From the NCBI RefSeq assembly GCF_013836145.1, contig NZ_CP057483.1, forward strand, positions 3,844,001 through 3,908,000: a stretch of 64,000 nucleotides of DNA, read 5' to 3'. Of the stretch, positions 9,959 to 19,745 are shown one piece after another. A program made the position numbers and the translations under genes. Each line of letters starts with the position of its first letter. Position 1 is the first letter of the stretch. The stretch comes from Citrobacter sp. RHB25-C09 (GTDB lineage Bacteria > Pseudomonadota > Gammaproteobacteria > Enterobacterales > Enterobacteriaceae). The notes under the pieces were generated by a model. The model was not told the DNA's origin, searched no databases, and worked only from the letters and a program-made list of their open reading frames with translations.

Positions 9959-11477
9959 GATATACGTCAATCACATCTGGGTTAACAATACGCTGAAGCG
10001 TAGAAAAGAGATCGGTCGCCAGCATGCCACGCATACCCGTACGTGCAGCTAACAGATCGGCTGCCGCACCGTGGGCAACACATCCTGCGCAGGCCGCATC
10101 ATACGGGGTAAGCTTCTGCCCAAGCAATGCGCCAATAATACCCGATAGCACATCGCCCATACCGCCGCTAGCCATGCCCGCGTTACCGGCATCCACAATC
10201 CCCAACGCATTCGGTTCAGCGGCAACCACCGTTCCCGCGCCTTTCAACACCGCAACGCCTCCGTAACGTTTTACCAGACGCTGCGCAGAAAGTAAGCGAT
10301 TGTTTTCAATTTCTGCAACAGAACAGCCCAGCAACCGTGCGGCTTCTCCCGGATGCGGTGTAATGACGCGATTGTGACGTTTATCGGGATTGATTGCCAG
10401 CAGGTTCAACGCATCAGCGTCCCAGAGCATCGGTTTACGGAAATTTTCGACTTTTTGCAGCGCGCTACGGCCCCATTCTCCCTGGCCAAGACCCGGACCA
10501 ATGACGACGACATCCGCCCACGCCAGGCTCTCATCCAGAGTTTGTGGCGTCAGTTCATGCACCATGAGTTCAGGACGGGCAGTCACAAGTGGCGCGATAT
10601 TCTCCCCGCGCGTAAGCACCCTAACCAGCCCGGCACCGGTACGCAAGGCCGCTTCGCCAGCCATGCGAATCGCCCCAGCCATACCCCGATCGCCACCCAT
10701 TATGACCAACCTGCCGTGATCGCCTTTGTGCGACGTTGCCCGACGCGGAGGCAGCCAGCGCGCCAGTTGGCTGGCTTCCATGCGCCGGATCGGCGCTTCT
10801 TGCCCCACCAGCCACTCTTCCAGTCCCAGCGCATCAAAATGTATCCTCCCGGTCACATCGCGCGCTTTGCCCGTCAGCAGGCCGGGTTTGAGAACAATAA
10901 AGGTCACAGTCAGATCGGCCTGAACCACTGCGCCGGGTGCGTCTCCCGTTTGAGCCAACAGACCAGAAGGAATATCGAGTGCCACTACGGGCGCAGAATG
11001 GGCATTCATCTTCTCAATGAGTTCGCCAACCGATGGATATGGCGCTTGTTTTAAGCCCGTGCCAAGGAGTGCGTCGACGATTAAATCGACCTTTTCCGGC
11101 CAGCTAACGTCCGGGGCATGGATCAACCCACCGGCATTGAGCCAGGCCTCACGTGCGAGCGCCGCCTCTTCTGGCAGCGTCTTTTCACTCTCTTGCGCGA
11201 GCAACGTGACATCAATCCCTGACGCTTTAGCCAACCTCGCCACGACATAGCCGTCACCGCCATTATTACCGTGCCCACAGAGCACCAGCCAACGGCGGGC
11301 ATAAGGCCAGTTTTCACGGGCAGCCTGGAACGCGGCTTCACCTGCGCGCAGCATAAGTTCAAATAAGGTTAATCCCAACGCATCGGCCGCTTCATACTCC
11401 AGGCGCTTGACGTCGTCGGCGGGCCAGACGGAGTGTGGTATACTTGTGAGGTTTTTCTTCATTGTATGGTCCGTCAT
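9930..11477 (-). CDS. nnr: Bifunctional NAD(P)H-hydrate repair enzyme Nnr
   Basis: Repairs damaged NAD(P)H hydrates. An N-terminal YjeF epimerase domain (about 1-220, with the Gly-rich VLCGHGNNGGDGYVVAR segment) interconverts the R and S hydrates. A C-terminal ribokinase-like ADP-dependent dehydratase domain (about 230-510) carries GDHGRLVIMGG and the catalytic GMGDVLSG region. Length, 515 residues, equals E. coli. The start codon at 11475-11477 overlaps the divergent queG start codon by two bases. Formerly called yjeF. Confidence 0.96.
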   Translation of the reverse strand: MTDHTMKKNLTSIPHSVWPADDVKRLEYEAADALGLTLFELMLRAGEAAFQAARENWPYARRWLVLCGHGNNGGDGYVVARLAKASGIDVTLLAQESEKTLPEEAALAREAWLNAGGLIHAPDVSWPEKVDLIVDALLGTGLKQAPYPSVGELIEKMNAHSAPVVALDIPSGLLAQTGDAPGAVVQADLTVTFIVLKPGLLTGKARDVTGRIHFDALGLEEWLVGQEAPIRRMEASQLARWLPPRRATSHKGDHGRLVIMGGDRGMAGAIRMAGEAALRTGAGLVRVLTRGENIAPLVTARPELMVHELTPQTLDESLAWADVVVIGPGLGQGEWGRSALQKVENFRKPMLWDADALNLLAINPDKRHNRVITPHPGEAARLLGCSVAEIENNRLLSAQRLVKRYGGVAVLKGAGTVVAAEPNALGIVDAGNAGMASGGMGDVLSGIIGALLGQKLTPYDAACAGCVAHGAAADLLAARTGMRGMLATDLFSTLQRIVNPDVIDVYHDDSSNSAT

Positions 11478-12615
11478 GTCAGAGCCCCTCGATTACAATC
11501 AGTTGGCACAATTAATTAAGCAGTGGGGGCTGGAACTGGGCTTTCAGCAGGTCGGTATTTGCGATACTGACCTAAGCGAATCCGAACCCAAACTGCAGGC
11601 ATGGCTGGACAAACAGTACCACGGTGAAATGGACTGGATGGCCCGTCACGGCATGATGCGCGCGCGTCCCCATGAGCTATTGCCGGGCACGTTGCGCGTC
11701 ATTAGCGTGCGAATGAACTACCTTCCTGCCAATGCCGCCTTTGCCCGTACGCTAAAAAACGCCGAACAGGGTTATATCAGCCGCTATGCGCTGGGTCGCG
11801 ACTACCATAAACTTTTACGTAACCGTCTCAAACAACTGGGTGAGAAGATTCAGCAGCACAGTGCTTCGCTGAATTTTAGACCTTTTGTCGATTCTGCGCC
11901 TGTTCTTGAGCGCCCGCTGGCGGAAAAAGCCGGGCTTGGCTGGACAGGTAAGCACTCACTTATCCTTAATCGCGAGGCTGGCTCTTTCTTCTTTCTGGGT
12001 GAATTACTGGTGGATATCCCCCTGCCAGTGGACAAGCCGCAAGAGGAAGGATGTGGAAAATGCGTGGCCTGTATGACCCTCTGTCCGACGGGTGCTATCG
12101 TTGAGCCTTATACGGTCGATGCGCGTCGCTGTATCTCCTATCTCACGATTGAACACGAAGGGGCGATCCCCGAGGATCTTCGCCCATTAATGGGAAACCG
12201 GATTTACGGCTGTGACGACTGTCAGTTGATTTGCCCGTGGAACCGTTATTCGCAATTGACGACGGAAGAGGATTTCAGTCCCCGCAAGCAACTTCATGCG
12301 CCAGAGTTAATTGAATTATTCGCATGGAGTGAGGCAACGTTTTTAAAAGTGACTGAAGGATCAGCCATTCGTCGTATTGGGCATTTGCGCTGGTTGCGTA
12401 ATATTGCAATAGCACTCGGTAATGCGCCCTGGAGCGACGCCTCACTTTCCGCGCTGGAAAGTCGCCGGGGTGAGCACCCACTTCTCGATGAACATATTGA
12501 ATGGGCGGTGGCCCAGCAAATTGCGAAGCGAAATGCTGATGTTGTCGAGGTGCAGACTGCGCAGCATAAACGGCTGGTAAGAGTCATTGAAAAGGGTTTA
12601 ATTCGGGATGCGTGA
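11476..12615 (+). CDS. queG: Epoxyqueuosine reductase
   Basis: Catalyses the last step of queuosine synthesis, the cobalamin-dependent reduction of epoxyqueuosine in tRNA. Two ferredoxin-type 4Fe-4S motifs are visible: CGKCVACMTLCPTGA and CDDCQLICPWN. The frame is open 23 codons upstream, but the ATG at 11476 (MSEPLDYNQLAQ) matches the E. coli N-terminus and gives 379 residues. Its start codon shares two bases with the start codon of nnr on the other strand, so both ribosome-binding regions lie inside the neighbour's coding sequence. The tRNA-Gly cluster follows downstream. Confidence 0.96.
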   Translation: MSEPLDYNQLAQLIKQWGLELGFQQVGICDTDLSESEPKLQAWLDKQYHGEMDWMARHGMMRARPHELLPGTLRVISVRMNYLPANAAFARTLKNAEQGYISRYALGRDYHKLLRNRLKQLGEKIQQHSASLNFRPFVDSAPVLERPLAEKAGLGWTGKHSLILNREAGSFFFLGELLVDIPLPVDKPQEEGCGKCVACMTLCPTGAIVEPYTVDARRCISYLTIEHEGAIPEDLRPLMGNRIYGCDDCQLICPWNRYSQLTTEEDFSPRKQLHAPELIELFAWSEATFLKVTEGSAIRRIGHLRWLRNIAIALGNAPWSDASLSALESRRGEHPLLDEHIEWAVAQQIAKRNADVVEVQTAQHKRLVRVIEKGLIRDA

Positions 12616-12616
12616 A

Positions 12617-12865
12617 ACATCCACAGGCTGTGTATAAAAATAAAAACACATTGCTATTCAAGAATGAGAAAATCGTCAAGTGATCTAAGCGACAATTTAA
12701 GATCTTAAATTGCAGTTAGATTTCAGATAGTTATAAAGATATCGTTCACCGTGCGAATCGTTTCTTTTCCGGCGAGAATTATCTTAAGCTGTGGATAACT
12801 CTGTTTACAAAAGATTGTCAAAGACGAAATAAAATAGCCCCACTGCTGTTATACACTGTGGATAC
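12617..12865. promoter_or_regulatory. Candidate datA-type DnaA-titration region
   Basis: This AT-rich 270-base gap between queG and the tRNA-Gly genes carries a perfect DnaA box (TTATCCACA on the minus strand, 12790-12798). A one-mismatch box lies at 12857-12865 (GTATCCACA, minus strand) and a weak two-mismatch box at 12617-12625 (plus strand). In E. coli the datA locus, which titrates DnaA and promotes DnaA-ATP hydrolysis with IHF, lies next to glyV-glyX-glyY. Position and boxes support orthology; no IHF site was confirmed by eye. Confidence 0.6.
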
Positions 12866-12885
12866 TTTTAAGGGATGTGAAATTT

Positions 12886-12961
<76 letters not shown>

Positions 12962-13037
12962 TTAATCTTCGTCTTCCAGATGCTTACCTGAAATACTACG
13001 ACTGGGTGGTCCGTGCTTTATAGGCACTTTCAAATTT

Positions 13038-13113
<76 letters not shown>

Positions 13114-13182
13114 ATAATCTTCGTCTTCCAGGAACTTACCTGAAATCCTTTAATTGGATGTGTCTGTTACAGCTTTCAAATT

Positions 13183-13258
<76 letters not shown>

Positions 13259-13348
13259 TTAATCTTCGTCTTTCAGGAACTTACCTGAAATTCTGTGATT
13301 ATTTTCTTGCTGTCGTAACGCGAAAATCTCTGTCGTTACGGGAGGCGC

Positions 13349-13376
13349 ATTATACGAGAAATCCTTTCTCCTGCAA
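13349..13376 (-). promoter_or_regulatory. Sigma-70 promoter of the tRNA-Gly operon
   Basis: On the minus strand a TTGCAG -35 box (13371-13376) and a perfect TATAAT -10 box (13349-13354) are separated by 16 bases. A GC-rich discriminator (GCGCCTCCCG) follows, the hallmark of stringently controlled stable-RNA promoters. The rest of the 13259-13529 gap shows no gene. Confidence 0.8.
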
Positions 13377-13529
13377 CCCCTCCCAACGCAAATTTTTGTG
13401 AAATCTTTCTGAATGATGATTTTATCAGCAAGTCGTTTAATTTAGCGCCAATTACTCGCCTTCGCAAGCTAACCCGCCGTTCACACCAGGACGGGTTAAG
13501 CGTAGCCGCCGTCTGACAAACATTCAGCT

Positions 13530-14075
13530 TTACAGCTTAATAAAGTTCTCACGGTAGTAAGCCAGTTCCGCCACCGACTCGCGAATATCATCCATAGCCT
13601 GGTGCGTACCCTGCTTGGTGAACCCGTCCAGGATCTCTGGCTTCCAGCGGCGCGCCAGCTCTTTCAGCGTGCTCACGTCCAGATAGCGATAGTGGAAATA
13701 ATTTTCCAGTTCCGGCATGTACTTAAACAAAAAACGGCGATCCTGACCAATACTGTTACCACAGATAGGCGACTTGCCCGCCGGTACCCACGCCTTCAGG
13801 AATTCAAGGGTCGCAAGCTCCGCTTCACGTTCGCCCATCGCGCTGGCCTTGACGCGTTCTACCAGTCCGCTACCCGTGTGGGTACGCACGTTCCAGTCAT
13901 CCATCAACGCCAGTTGTTCATCCGGCTGATGTACCGCAATGGTCGGCCCTTCAGCCAGGATATTCAGGTTCGCGTCGGTGACCAGCGTGGCAATTTCAAT
14001 AATGCGATCGCGCTCGGGATCAAGCCCGGTCATCTCGAGATCAATCCAAATCAGGTTGTTTTCATTTGCACTCAT
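13530..14075 (-). CDS. orn: Oligoribonuclease
   Basis: An essential 3'-5' exonuclease that degrades RNA fragments of two to five nucleotides, including pGpG from c-di-GMP turnover. It belongs to the DEDDh family: the first acidic motif, IDLEMTGLD, lies near the N-terminus, and the late HQAMDDIRESVAEL segment supplies the catalytic His and Asp. The frame extends 11 codons further upstream, but the ATG at 14073-14075 (MSANENNLIW) gives the standard 181 residues. It is divergent from rsgA. Confidence 0.97.
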   Translation of the reverse strand: MSANENNLIWIDLEMTGLDPERDRIIEIATLVTDANLNILAEGPTIAVHQPDEQLALMDDWNVRTHTGSGLVERVKASAMGEREAELATLEFLKAWVPAGKSPICGNSIGQDRRFLFKYMPELENYFHYRYLDVSTLKELARRWKPEILDGFTKQGTHQAMDDIRESVAELAYYRENFIKL

Positions 14076-14182
14076 GTTATTTTCCACCCTTCTCGCATAA
14101 CCGGCCATAGCAGGTTAACTAGTATTAATTAGTGTGTATCATAGAGGTTTTGCCCTACACGGGCGACCAGGAGCCAGTACGA

Positions 14183-15235
14183 TTGAGTAAAAATAAACTC
14201 TCTAAAGGCCAGCAGCGCCGCGTGAACGCCAATCACCAGCGTCGTCTTAAAACGTCTAAAGAGAAGCCCGACTACGATGACAACCTGTTTGGCGAAACCG
14301 CTGAAGGCATTGTGATCAGTCGATTTGGCATGCACGCTGACGTCGAATCTGCCGATGGTGATATTCACCGCTGTAATATTCGCCGCACCATTCGTTCACT
14401 GGTTACCGGTGACCGCGTCGTCTGGCGTCCCGGTAAAGCCGCAGCGGAAGGGGTCAACGTCAAAGGTATTGTTGAAGCCGTGCATGAACGTACCTCTGTT
14501 CTCACCCGCCCGGACTTCTATGACGGCGTAAAACCGATTGCCGCCAATATTGATCAAATTGTTGTTGTTTCGGCTATTTTGCCAGAGCTGTCGCTTAACA
14601 TTATCGATCGTTATCTGGTTGCCTGCGAAACGCTGGAAGTCGAGCCGATTATCGTGCTTAACAAAATCGATCTGCTGGATGACGAAGGCCTGGCATTTGT
14701 TAACGAACAGATGGATATCTACCGCAAAATAGGTTACCGGGTATTGATGGTTTCCAGTCATACCAAAGATGGGCTAAAGCCGCTTGAGGAAGCGCTGACC
14801 GACCGCATCAGTATTTTCGCAGGGCAATCCGGGGTGGGTAAATCCAGCCTGCTGAATAATCTCCTTGGGCTCCAGCAGGAAATTCTGACCAACGATGTTT
14901 CGGGCGTTTCAGGTCTGGGTCAACACACCACGACCGCTTCGCGTCTGTATCACTTCCCGCACGGCGGCGACGTCATTGACTCCCCTGGGGTGCGTGAATT
15001 CGGTTTGTGGCATCTTGAACCGGAACAAATTTTTAATGGCTTTGTCGAATTCCATGAATATTTAGGCGCTTGTAAATATCGCGACTGTAAACATGATAAC
15101 GACCCTGGCTGTGCTATCCGCGCCGCGGTTGAGAACGGTGAAATTGCGGAAACCCGCTTCGAAAACTATCACCGCATTCTTGAAAGCATGGATCAGGTAA
15201 AAACGCGTAAAAACTTTTCTGATACCGACGACTGA
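14183..15235 (+). CDS. rsgA: Ribosome small-subunit-dependent GTPase RsgA
   Basis: A late-stage 30S assembly GTPase with the circularly permuted motif order: G4 (NKIDLLDD) comes first, then G1 (GQSGVGKSS) and G3 (DSPGVREF). An N-terminal OB-fold precedes the G domain, and a C-terminal zinc knuckle (CKYRDCKHDNDPGC) follows. The start is taken as TTG at 14183, preceded by a CAGGAG ribosome-binding site. It reproduces the 350-residue E. coli protein (SKNKLSKGQQRR). An upstream ATG at 14132 in frame would add 17 residues unlike the family. Psd follows. Confidence 0.96.
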   Translation: MSKNKLSKGQQRRVNANHQRRLKTSKEKPDYDDNLFGETAEGIVISRFGMHADVESADGDIHRCNIRRTIRSLVTGDRVVWRPGKAAAEGVNVKGIVEAVHERTSVLTRPDFYDGVKPIAANIDQIVVVSAILPELSLNIIDRYLVACETLEVEPIIVLNKIDLLDDEGLAFVNEQMDIYRKIGYRVLMVSSHTKDGLKPLEEALTDRISIFAGQSGVGKSSLLNNLLGLQQEILTNDVSGVSGLGQHTTTASRLYHFPHGGDVIDSPGVREFGLWHLEPEQIFNGFVEFHEYLGACKYRDCKHDNDPGCAIRAAVENGEIAETRFENYHRILESMDQVKTRKNFSDTDD

Positions 15236-15329
15236 CAGATAGGCTAAGCATCGTTAGAATCGTCCTCCTTTTTCAGGATCCGGTCATAACGCCGGATCGG
15301 GAATGATAAACAATGGCCTGGAGGCTACC

Positions 15330-16301
15330 TTGTTAAACTCATTTAAACTTTCGCTGCAATATATTCTGCCAAAACTGTGGCTCACTCGCCTGGCGGGCTG
15401 GGGCGCGAGCAAACGAGCGGGATGGTTGACCAAACTGGTTATTGACCTGTTTGTGAAGTTCTACAAGGTCGATATGCAAGAGGCGCAAAAACCAGATACC
15501 GCCAGCTATCGTACCTTCAATGATTTCTTTGTCCGCCCACTGCGTGACGATGTTCGCCCGCTGAACACTGACCCGAACGTGCTGGTAATGCCTGCCGATG
15601 GTGTCATCAGTCAGCTTGGCCGCATCGAAGAAGATAAAATTTTGCAAGCCAAAGGCCACAACTACAGCCTGGAAGCGCTGCTGGCGGGTAACTACCTGAT
15701 GGCAGACCTTTTCCGTAACGGTTCGTTTGTGACCACTTACCTTTCCCCTCGCGACTATCACCGCGTACATATGCCATGCAACGGCATTCTGCGCGAGATG
15801 ATCTACGTACCGGGCGATCTGTTCTCAGTGAATCATCTTACCGCTCAGAACGTGCCGAATCTGTTTGCCCGCAATGAGCGTGTGATCTGCCTGTTTGATA
15901 CGGAGTTTGGCCCAATGGCGCAAATCCTGGTCGGTGCTACGATTGTTGGCAGCATTGAAACCGTCTGGGCGGGCACGATTACGCCGCCGCGCGAAGGTGT
16001 TATCAAGCGCTGGACCTGGCCTGCCGGGGAAAGCGAAGGGTCTGTGGCGCTGCTGAAAGGCCAGGAGATGGGCCGCTTCAAGCTGGGCTCTACGGTTATT
16101 AACCTGTTTGCACCGGGTAAAGTTGACCTCGTCGAACAGTTGGAAAGCCTGTCAGTGACCAAAATCGGCCAGCCGCTGGCCATCTCTACGGAAACGTTCG
16201 TTGCGCCCGTTGATGCCGAGCCCGCGCCACTTCCGGAAGAAGAGATCCGGGCAGAACATGAAGCCAGCCCGTTGGTTGATGACAAAAAAGACGAAACCTG
16301 A
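15330..16301 (+). CDS. psd: Phosphatidylserine decarboxylase proenzyme
   Basis: Converts phosphatidylserine to phosphatidylethanolamine at the inner membrane. The proenzyme cleaves itself at the LGST motif, visible in RFKLGSTVINLF at about residue 254, to give the pyruvoyl-bearing alpha chain. The start is taken as TTG at 15330-15332, eight bases after a GGAGG ribosome-binding site, giving 323 residues that begin as E. coli Psd does (LNSFKLSLQY). An in-frame ATG at 15303 lacks that support. MscM follows after 18 bases, as in the known psd-mscM operon. Confidence 0.96.
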   Translation: MLNSFKLSLQYILPKLWLTRLAGWGASKRAGWLTKLVIDLFVKFYKVDMQEAQKPDTASYRTFNDFFVRPLRDDVRPLNTDPNVLVMPADGVISQLGRIEEDKILQAKGHNYSLEALLAGNYLMADLFRNGSFVTTYLSPRDYHRVHMPCNGILREMIYVPGDLFSVNHLTAQNVPNLFARNERVICLFDTEFGPMAQILVGATIVGSIETVWAGTITPPREGVIKRWTWPAGESEGSVALLKGQEMGRFKLGSTVINLFAPGKVDLVEQLESLSVTKIGQPLAISTETFVAPVDAEPAPLPEEEIRAEHEASPLVDDKKDET

Positions 16302-16319
16302 TTAAAAAGGATGGTTGTT

Positions 16320-19300
16320 GTGCGCCTGATTATCACTTTTCTGATGGCCTGGTGCCTCAGCCAGGGGGCGTACGCTGCGACGGCCCCCGACGCCAAACAG
16401 ATAACCCAGGAACTGGAGCAGGCAAAAGCGGCAAAACCCGCCCAGCCGGAAACCGTAGAGGCGCTCCAGTCCGCCCTGAACGCGCTTGAGGAACGTAAAG
16501 GTTCCCTTGAGCGCGCAAAACAGTATCAGCAGGTTATCGACAATTTCCCGAAGCTGTCCGCTACTCTGCGCGCGCAGCTTGCTAACCTGCGTGATGAGCC
16601 ACGCAGCGTCCCGCCGGGCATGTCCACCGATGCGCTGAACCAGGAAATTCTCCAGGTTAGCAGCCAGTTACTGGAAAAAAGCCGTCAGGCCCAGCAGGAG
16701 CAGGAGCGTGCCCGTGAAATAGCCGACTCGCTGAGCCAACTTCCCCAACAGCAAACCGATGCGCGCCGACAGCTCAACGAGATTGAACGACGCCTCGGCA
16801 CCGCCACGGGTAACACGCCGCTCAATCAGGCACAAAATCTTAGCATGCAGGCCGAGTCTGCCCGCCTGAAAGCGCAGGTGGACGAACTGGAACTGGCACA
16901 ACTTTCGGCGAATAACCGTCAGGAACTGGCACGAATGCGTTCCGAACTGGCGGACAAGCAAAGCCAGCAGCTCGATGCCTGGTTGCAGGCGCTGCGTAAC
17001 CAACTCAACAGTCAGCGCCAGCGGGAAGCCGAACAGGCGCTGGAAAGTACCGAATTGCTGGCGGAGAACAGCGCCGACCTGCCGCCGGATATTGTCGCGC
17101 AGTTTAAAGTGAACCGTGAACTGTCAGCTGCGCTCAATCAACAGGCGCAGCGAATGGATCTTGTTGCCTCTCAGCAGCGTCAGGCCGCAAGCCAGACGCA
17201 ACAAGTGCGTCAGGCGTTAAGCACCCTGCGTGAGCAGTCACAGTGGTTAGGCTCTTCAAACCTGCTGGGTGAAGCTCTGCGCGCCCAGGTATCGCGACTG
17301 CCGGAAATGCCGAAGCCGCAGCAACTGGATACGGAATTGGCACAGCTGCGCGTCCAGCGCCTGCGCTATGAAGACCGTCTCAATAAACAGCCCCAGCTTC
17401 GCCAGCTTGTGCAGGCGGATGGGCAGCCGCTGACCGCCGAACAAAATCGCATTCTGGAAGCACAACTGCGTACCCAGCGCGAACTATTGACGTCACTGTT
17501 ACAGGGCGGCGATACGCTGATCCTGGAACTGACCAAACTAAAAGTTTCCAATAGTCAGCTCGAAGATGCCTTAAAAGAAGTGAATGAAGCCACTCACCGC
17601 TATCTGTTCTGGACGTCAGATGTTCGGCCAATGACCTTCGCCTGGCCGCTGGAGATCGTGCAGGATCTGCGTCGCCTGCTCTCGCTCGATACCTTTAGCC
17701 AGTTGGGCAAGGCCAGCCTGATGATGTTAACCAGCCGGGAGAGCCTGTTACCTCTGTTTGGTGCACTGGTTCTGGTGGGGTTCAGTATCTATTCACGCCG
17801 CCATTTCACCGAGTTTCTTGAACGCTCTGCCGCCAGAGTGGGCAAAGTGACACAGGACCACTTCTGGCTGACATTACGCACCGTTTTCTGGTCGATCCTG
17901 GTCGCCTCACCGCTGCCGGTTCTCTGGATGACGCTGGGCTATGGATTACGAGAAGCCTGGCCTTATCCTCTTGCGGTCGCCATCGGCGATGGGGTCACGG
18001 CGACGGTGCCGCTGCTGTGGGTAGTGATGATCTGCGCGGCGTTCGCCCGTCCAAATGGACTGTTTATCGCCCACTTCGGCTGGCCGCGTGAGCGGGTTTC
18101 TCGCGCGATGCGTTATTACCTGATGAGTATCGGGCTGATTGTGCCGCTGATTATGGCACTCATTATGTTCGATAACCTGAATGACCGGGAGTTCTCCGGC
18201 TCGCTTGGCCGCCTGTGCTTTATGTTAATCTGCGGCTCCCTCGCCCTCGTCACGCTGAGCCTCAAAAAAGCCGGGATTCCGCTGTATCTCGATAAAGAAG
18301 GTAGCGGCGACAATATGGTCAACCACATCCTGTGGAATATGATGATTGGCGCGCCAGTGCTGGCGATTCTGGCGGCGGCAGTGGGTTATCTGGCAACGTC
18401 CCAGGCCTTGCTGGCGCGTCTGGAAACGTCCGTTGCGATTTGGTTCCTGCTGCTGGTGATCTACCACGTTATTCGTCGGTGGATGCTAATTCAACGCCGG
18501 AGACTGGCGTTTGATCGTGCCAAACACCGCCGGGCAGAAATGTTAGCGCAACGCGCGCGTGGCGAGGACGAGTCGGCGCATGCCATGAGCCTTGAGGGGA
18601 CCGTTGATGTCGATGAGAGCGAAGTCGATCTCGACGCCATCAGCGCGCAGTCTCTGCGTCTGGTGCGCTCCATTCTGATGCTGATTGCCCTGCTGTCGGT
18701 CATTGTGCTGTGGTCAGAGATCCATTCTGCATTCGGCTTCCTGGAAAATATCTCCCTGTGGGATGTGACTTCCACGGTGCAGGGGGTCGAAAGCTTAGAG
18801 CCGATAACGTTGGGGGCTGTGCTGATCGCCATTCTGGTGTTTATCATCACCACCCAACTGGTGCGCAATCTTCCGGCGCTGCTGGAGCTTGCATTGTTAC
18901 AGCACCTCGATCTCACGCCAGGCACGGGCTATGCCATTACCACCATCACCAAATACCTGCTGATGTTGGTGGGTGGACTGGTAGGGTTCTCGATGATTGG
19001 TATCGAATGGTCAAAACTGCAATGGCTGGTCGCTGCCCTCGGTGTTGGTCTGGGCTTTGGCCTACAGGAGATCTTTGCCAACTTTATCTCCGGCCTGATT
19101 ATCCTGTTTGAAAAACCGATTCGTATCGGCGATACGGTCACTATTCGCGATCTTACCGGCAGCGTGACGAAGATTAATACCCGTGCTACCACCATCAGCG
19201 ACTGGGACCGCAAAGAGATTATTGTGCCGAATAAAGCGTTTATCACCGAGCAGTTTATCAACTGGTCGCTGTCAGATTCGGTAACGCGCGTGGTGTTGAC

Positions 19301-19646
19301 CATTCCGGCACCTTCCGATGCCAACAGCGAAGAGGTGACGCAAATTCTGCTGACGGCGGCACATCGCTGCTCGCTGGTGATCGACAACCCCGCACCCGAA
19401 GTGTTCCTGGTGGATCTCCAACAGGGGATTCAAATCTTTGAGCTGCGTATCTATGCTGCTGAGATGGGACACCGTATGCCGCTGCGCCATGAGATTCACC
19501 AGCTGATCCTGGCGGGCTTCCATCAGCATGGCATCGATATGCCGTTCCCACCGTTCCAGATGCGTCTGGAGAGCCTGGGCGGTAAACAAACGGGGAGAAC
19601 CTTAAGTTCTGCGGGCAGAGCCAGCCGCCCGGCGGGGAGTTTGTAA
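16320..19646 (+). CDS. mscM: Miniconductance mechanosensitive channel MscM
   Basis: A large MscS-family channel that helps relieve hypo-osmotic shock. The 1108-residue protein has a signal peptide ending near AYA at about residue 21. A long periplasmic coiled-coil region rich in Gln, Ala and Arg runs to about 470, followed by about ten membrane helices. The MscS core is near the C-terminus (ALGVGLGFGLQEIFANFISG and the beta domain with IRIGDTVTIRDLTG). The start is GTG at 16320, nine bases after an AAGG box, as in E. coli; an ATG nine bases earlier lacks spacing. It is co-directional with psd. Formerly yjeP. Confidence 0.96.
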   Translation: MRLIITFLMAWCLSQGAYAATAPDAKQITQELEQAKAAKPAQPETVEALQSALNALEERKGSLERAKQYQQVIDNFPKLSATLRAQLANLRDEPRSVPPGMSTDALNQEILQVSSQLLEKSRQAQQEQERAREIADSLSQLPQQQTDARRQLNEIERRLGTATGNTPLNQAQNLSMQAESARLKAQVDELELAQLSANNRQELARMRSELADKQSQQLDAWLQALRNQLNSQRQREAEQALESTELLAENSADLPPDIVAQFKVNRELSAALNQQAQRMDLVASQQRQAASQTQQVRQALSTLREQSQWLGSSNLLGEALRAQVSRLPEMPKPQQLDTELAQLRVQRLRYEDRLNKQPQLRQLVQADGQPLTAEQNRILEAQLRTQRELLTSLLQGGDTLILELTKLKVSNSQLEDALKEVNEATHRYLFWTSDVRPMTFAWPLEIVQDLRRLLSLDTFSQLGKASLMMLTSRESLLPLFGALVLVGFSIYSRRHFTEFLERSAARVGKVTQDHFWLTLRTVFWSILVASPLPVLWMTLGYGLREAWPYPLAVAIGDGVTATVPLLWVVMICAAFARPNGLFIAHFGWPRERVSRAMRYYLMSIGLIVPLIMALIMFDNLNDREFSGSLGRLCFMLICGSLALVTLSLKKAGIPLYLDKEGSGDNMVNHILWNMMIGAPVLAILAAAVGYLATSQALLARLETSVAIWFLLLVIYHVIRRWMLIQRRRLAFDRAKHRRAEMLAQRARGEDESAHAMSLEGTVDVDESEVDLDAISAQSLRLVRSILMLIALLSVIVLWSEIHSAFGFLENISLWDVTSTVQGVESLEPITLGAVLIAILVFIITTQLVRNLPALLELALLQHLDLTPGTGYAITTITKYLLMLVGGLVGFSMIGIEWSKLQWLVAALGVGLGFGLQEIFANFISGLIILFEKPIRIGDTVTIRDLTGSVTKINTRATTISDWDRKEIIVPNKAFITEQFINWSLSDSVTRVVLTIPAPSDANSEEVTQILLTAAHRCSLVIDNPAPEVFLVDLQQGIQIFELRIYAAEMGHRMPLRHEIHQLILAGFHQHGIDMPFPPFQMRLESLGGKQTGRTLSSAGRASRPAGSL

Positions 19647-19671
19647 GGTGCAGCGCATGACTGCGTAACGC

Positions 19672-19740
19672 GTAGGCCTGATAAGCGCAGCGCCATCAGG
19701 CAAGAATAGCCGGATACGGCTTCGCCGCCATATCCGGCCT
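19672..19740. repeat. REP/BIME element pair between mscM and yjeM
   Basis: Two palindromic units in opposite orientation: 19672-19702, starting GTAGGCCTGATAAGCGCAGC, and 19709-19740, starting GCCGGATACGGC. This is the usual enterobacterial REP arrangement in the gap between two convergent genes. It probably stabilises 3' ends of transcripts. Confidence 0.85.
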
Positions 19741-19745
19741 GGATG

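Noticed and set aside
12790..12865. DnaA boxes as a replication origin
   Set aside because: No DnaA-box array, no AT-rich 13-mers and no mioC/mnmG neighbours; the glyVXY context points to datA instead.
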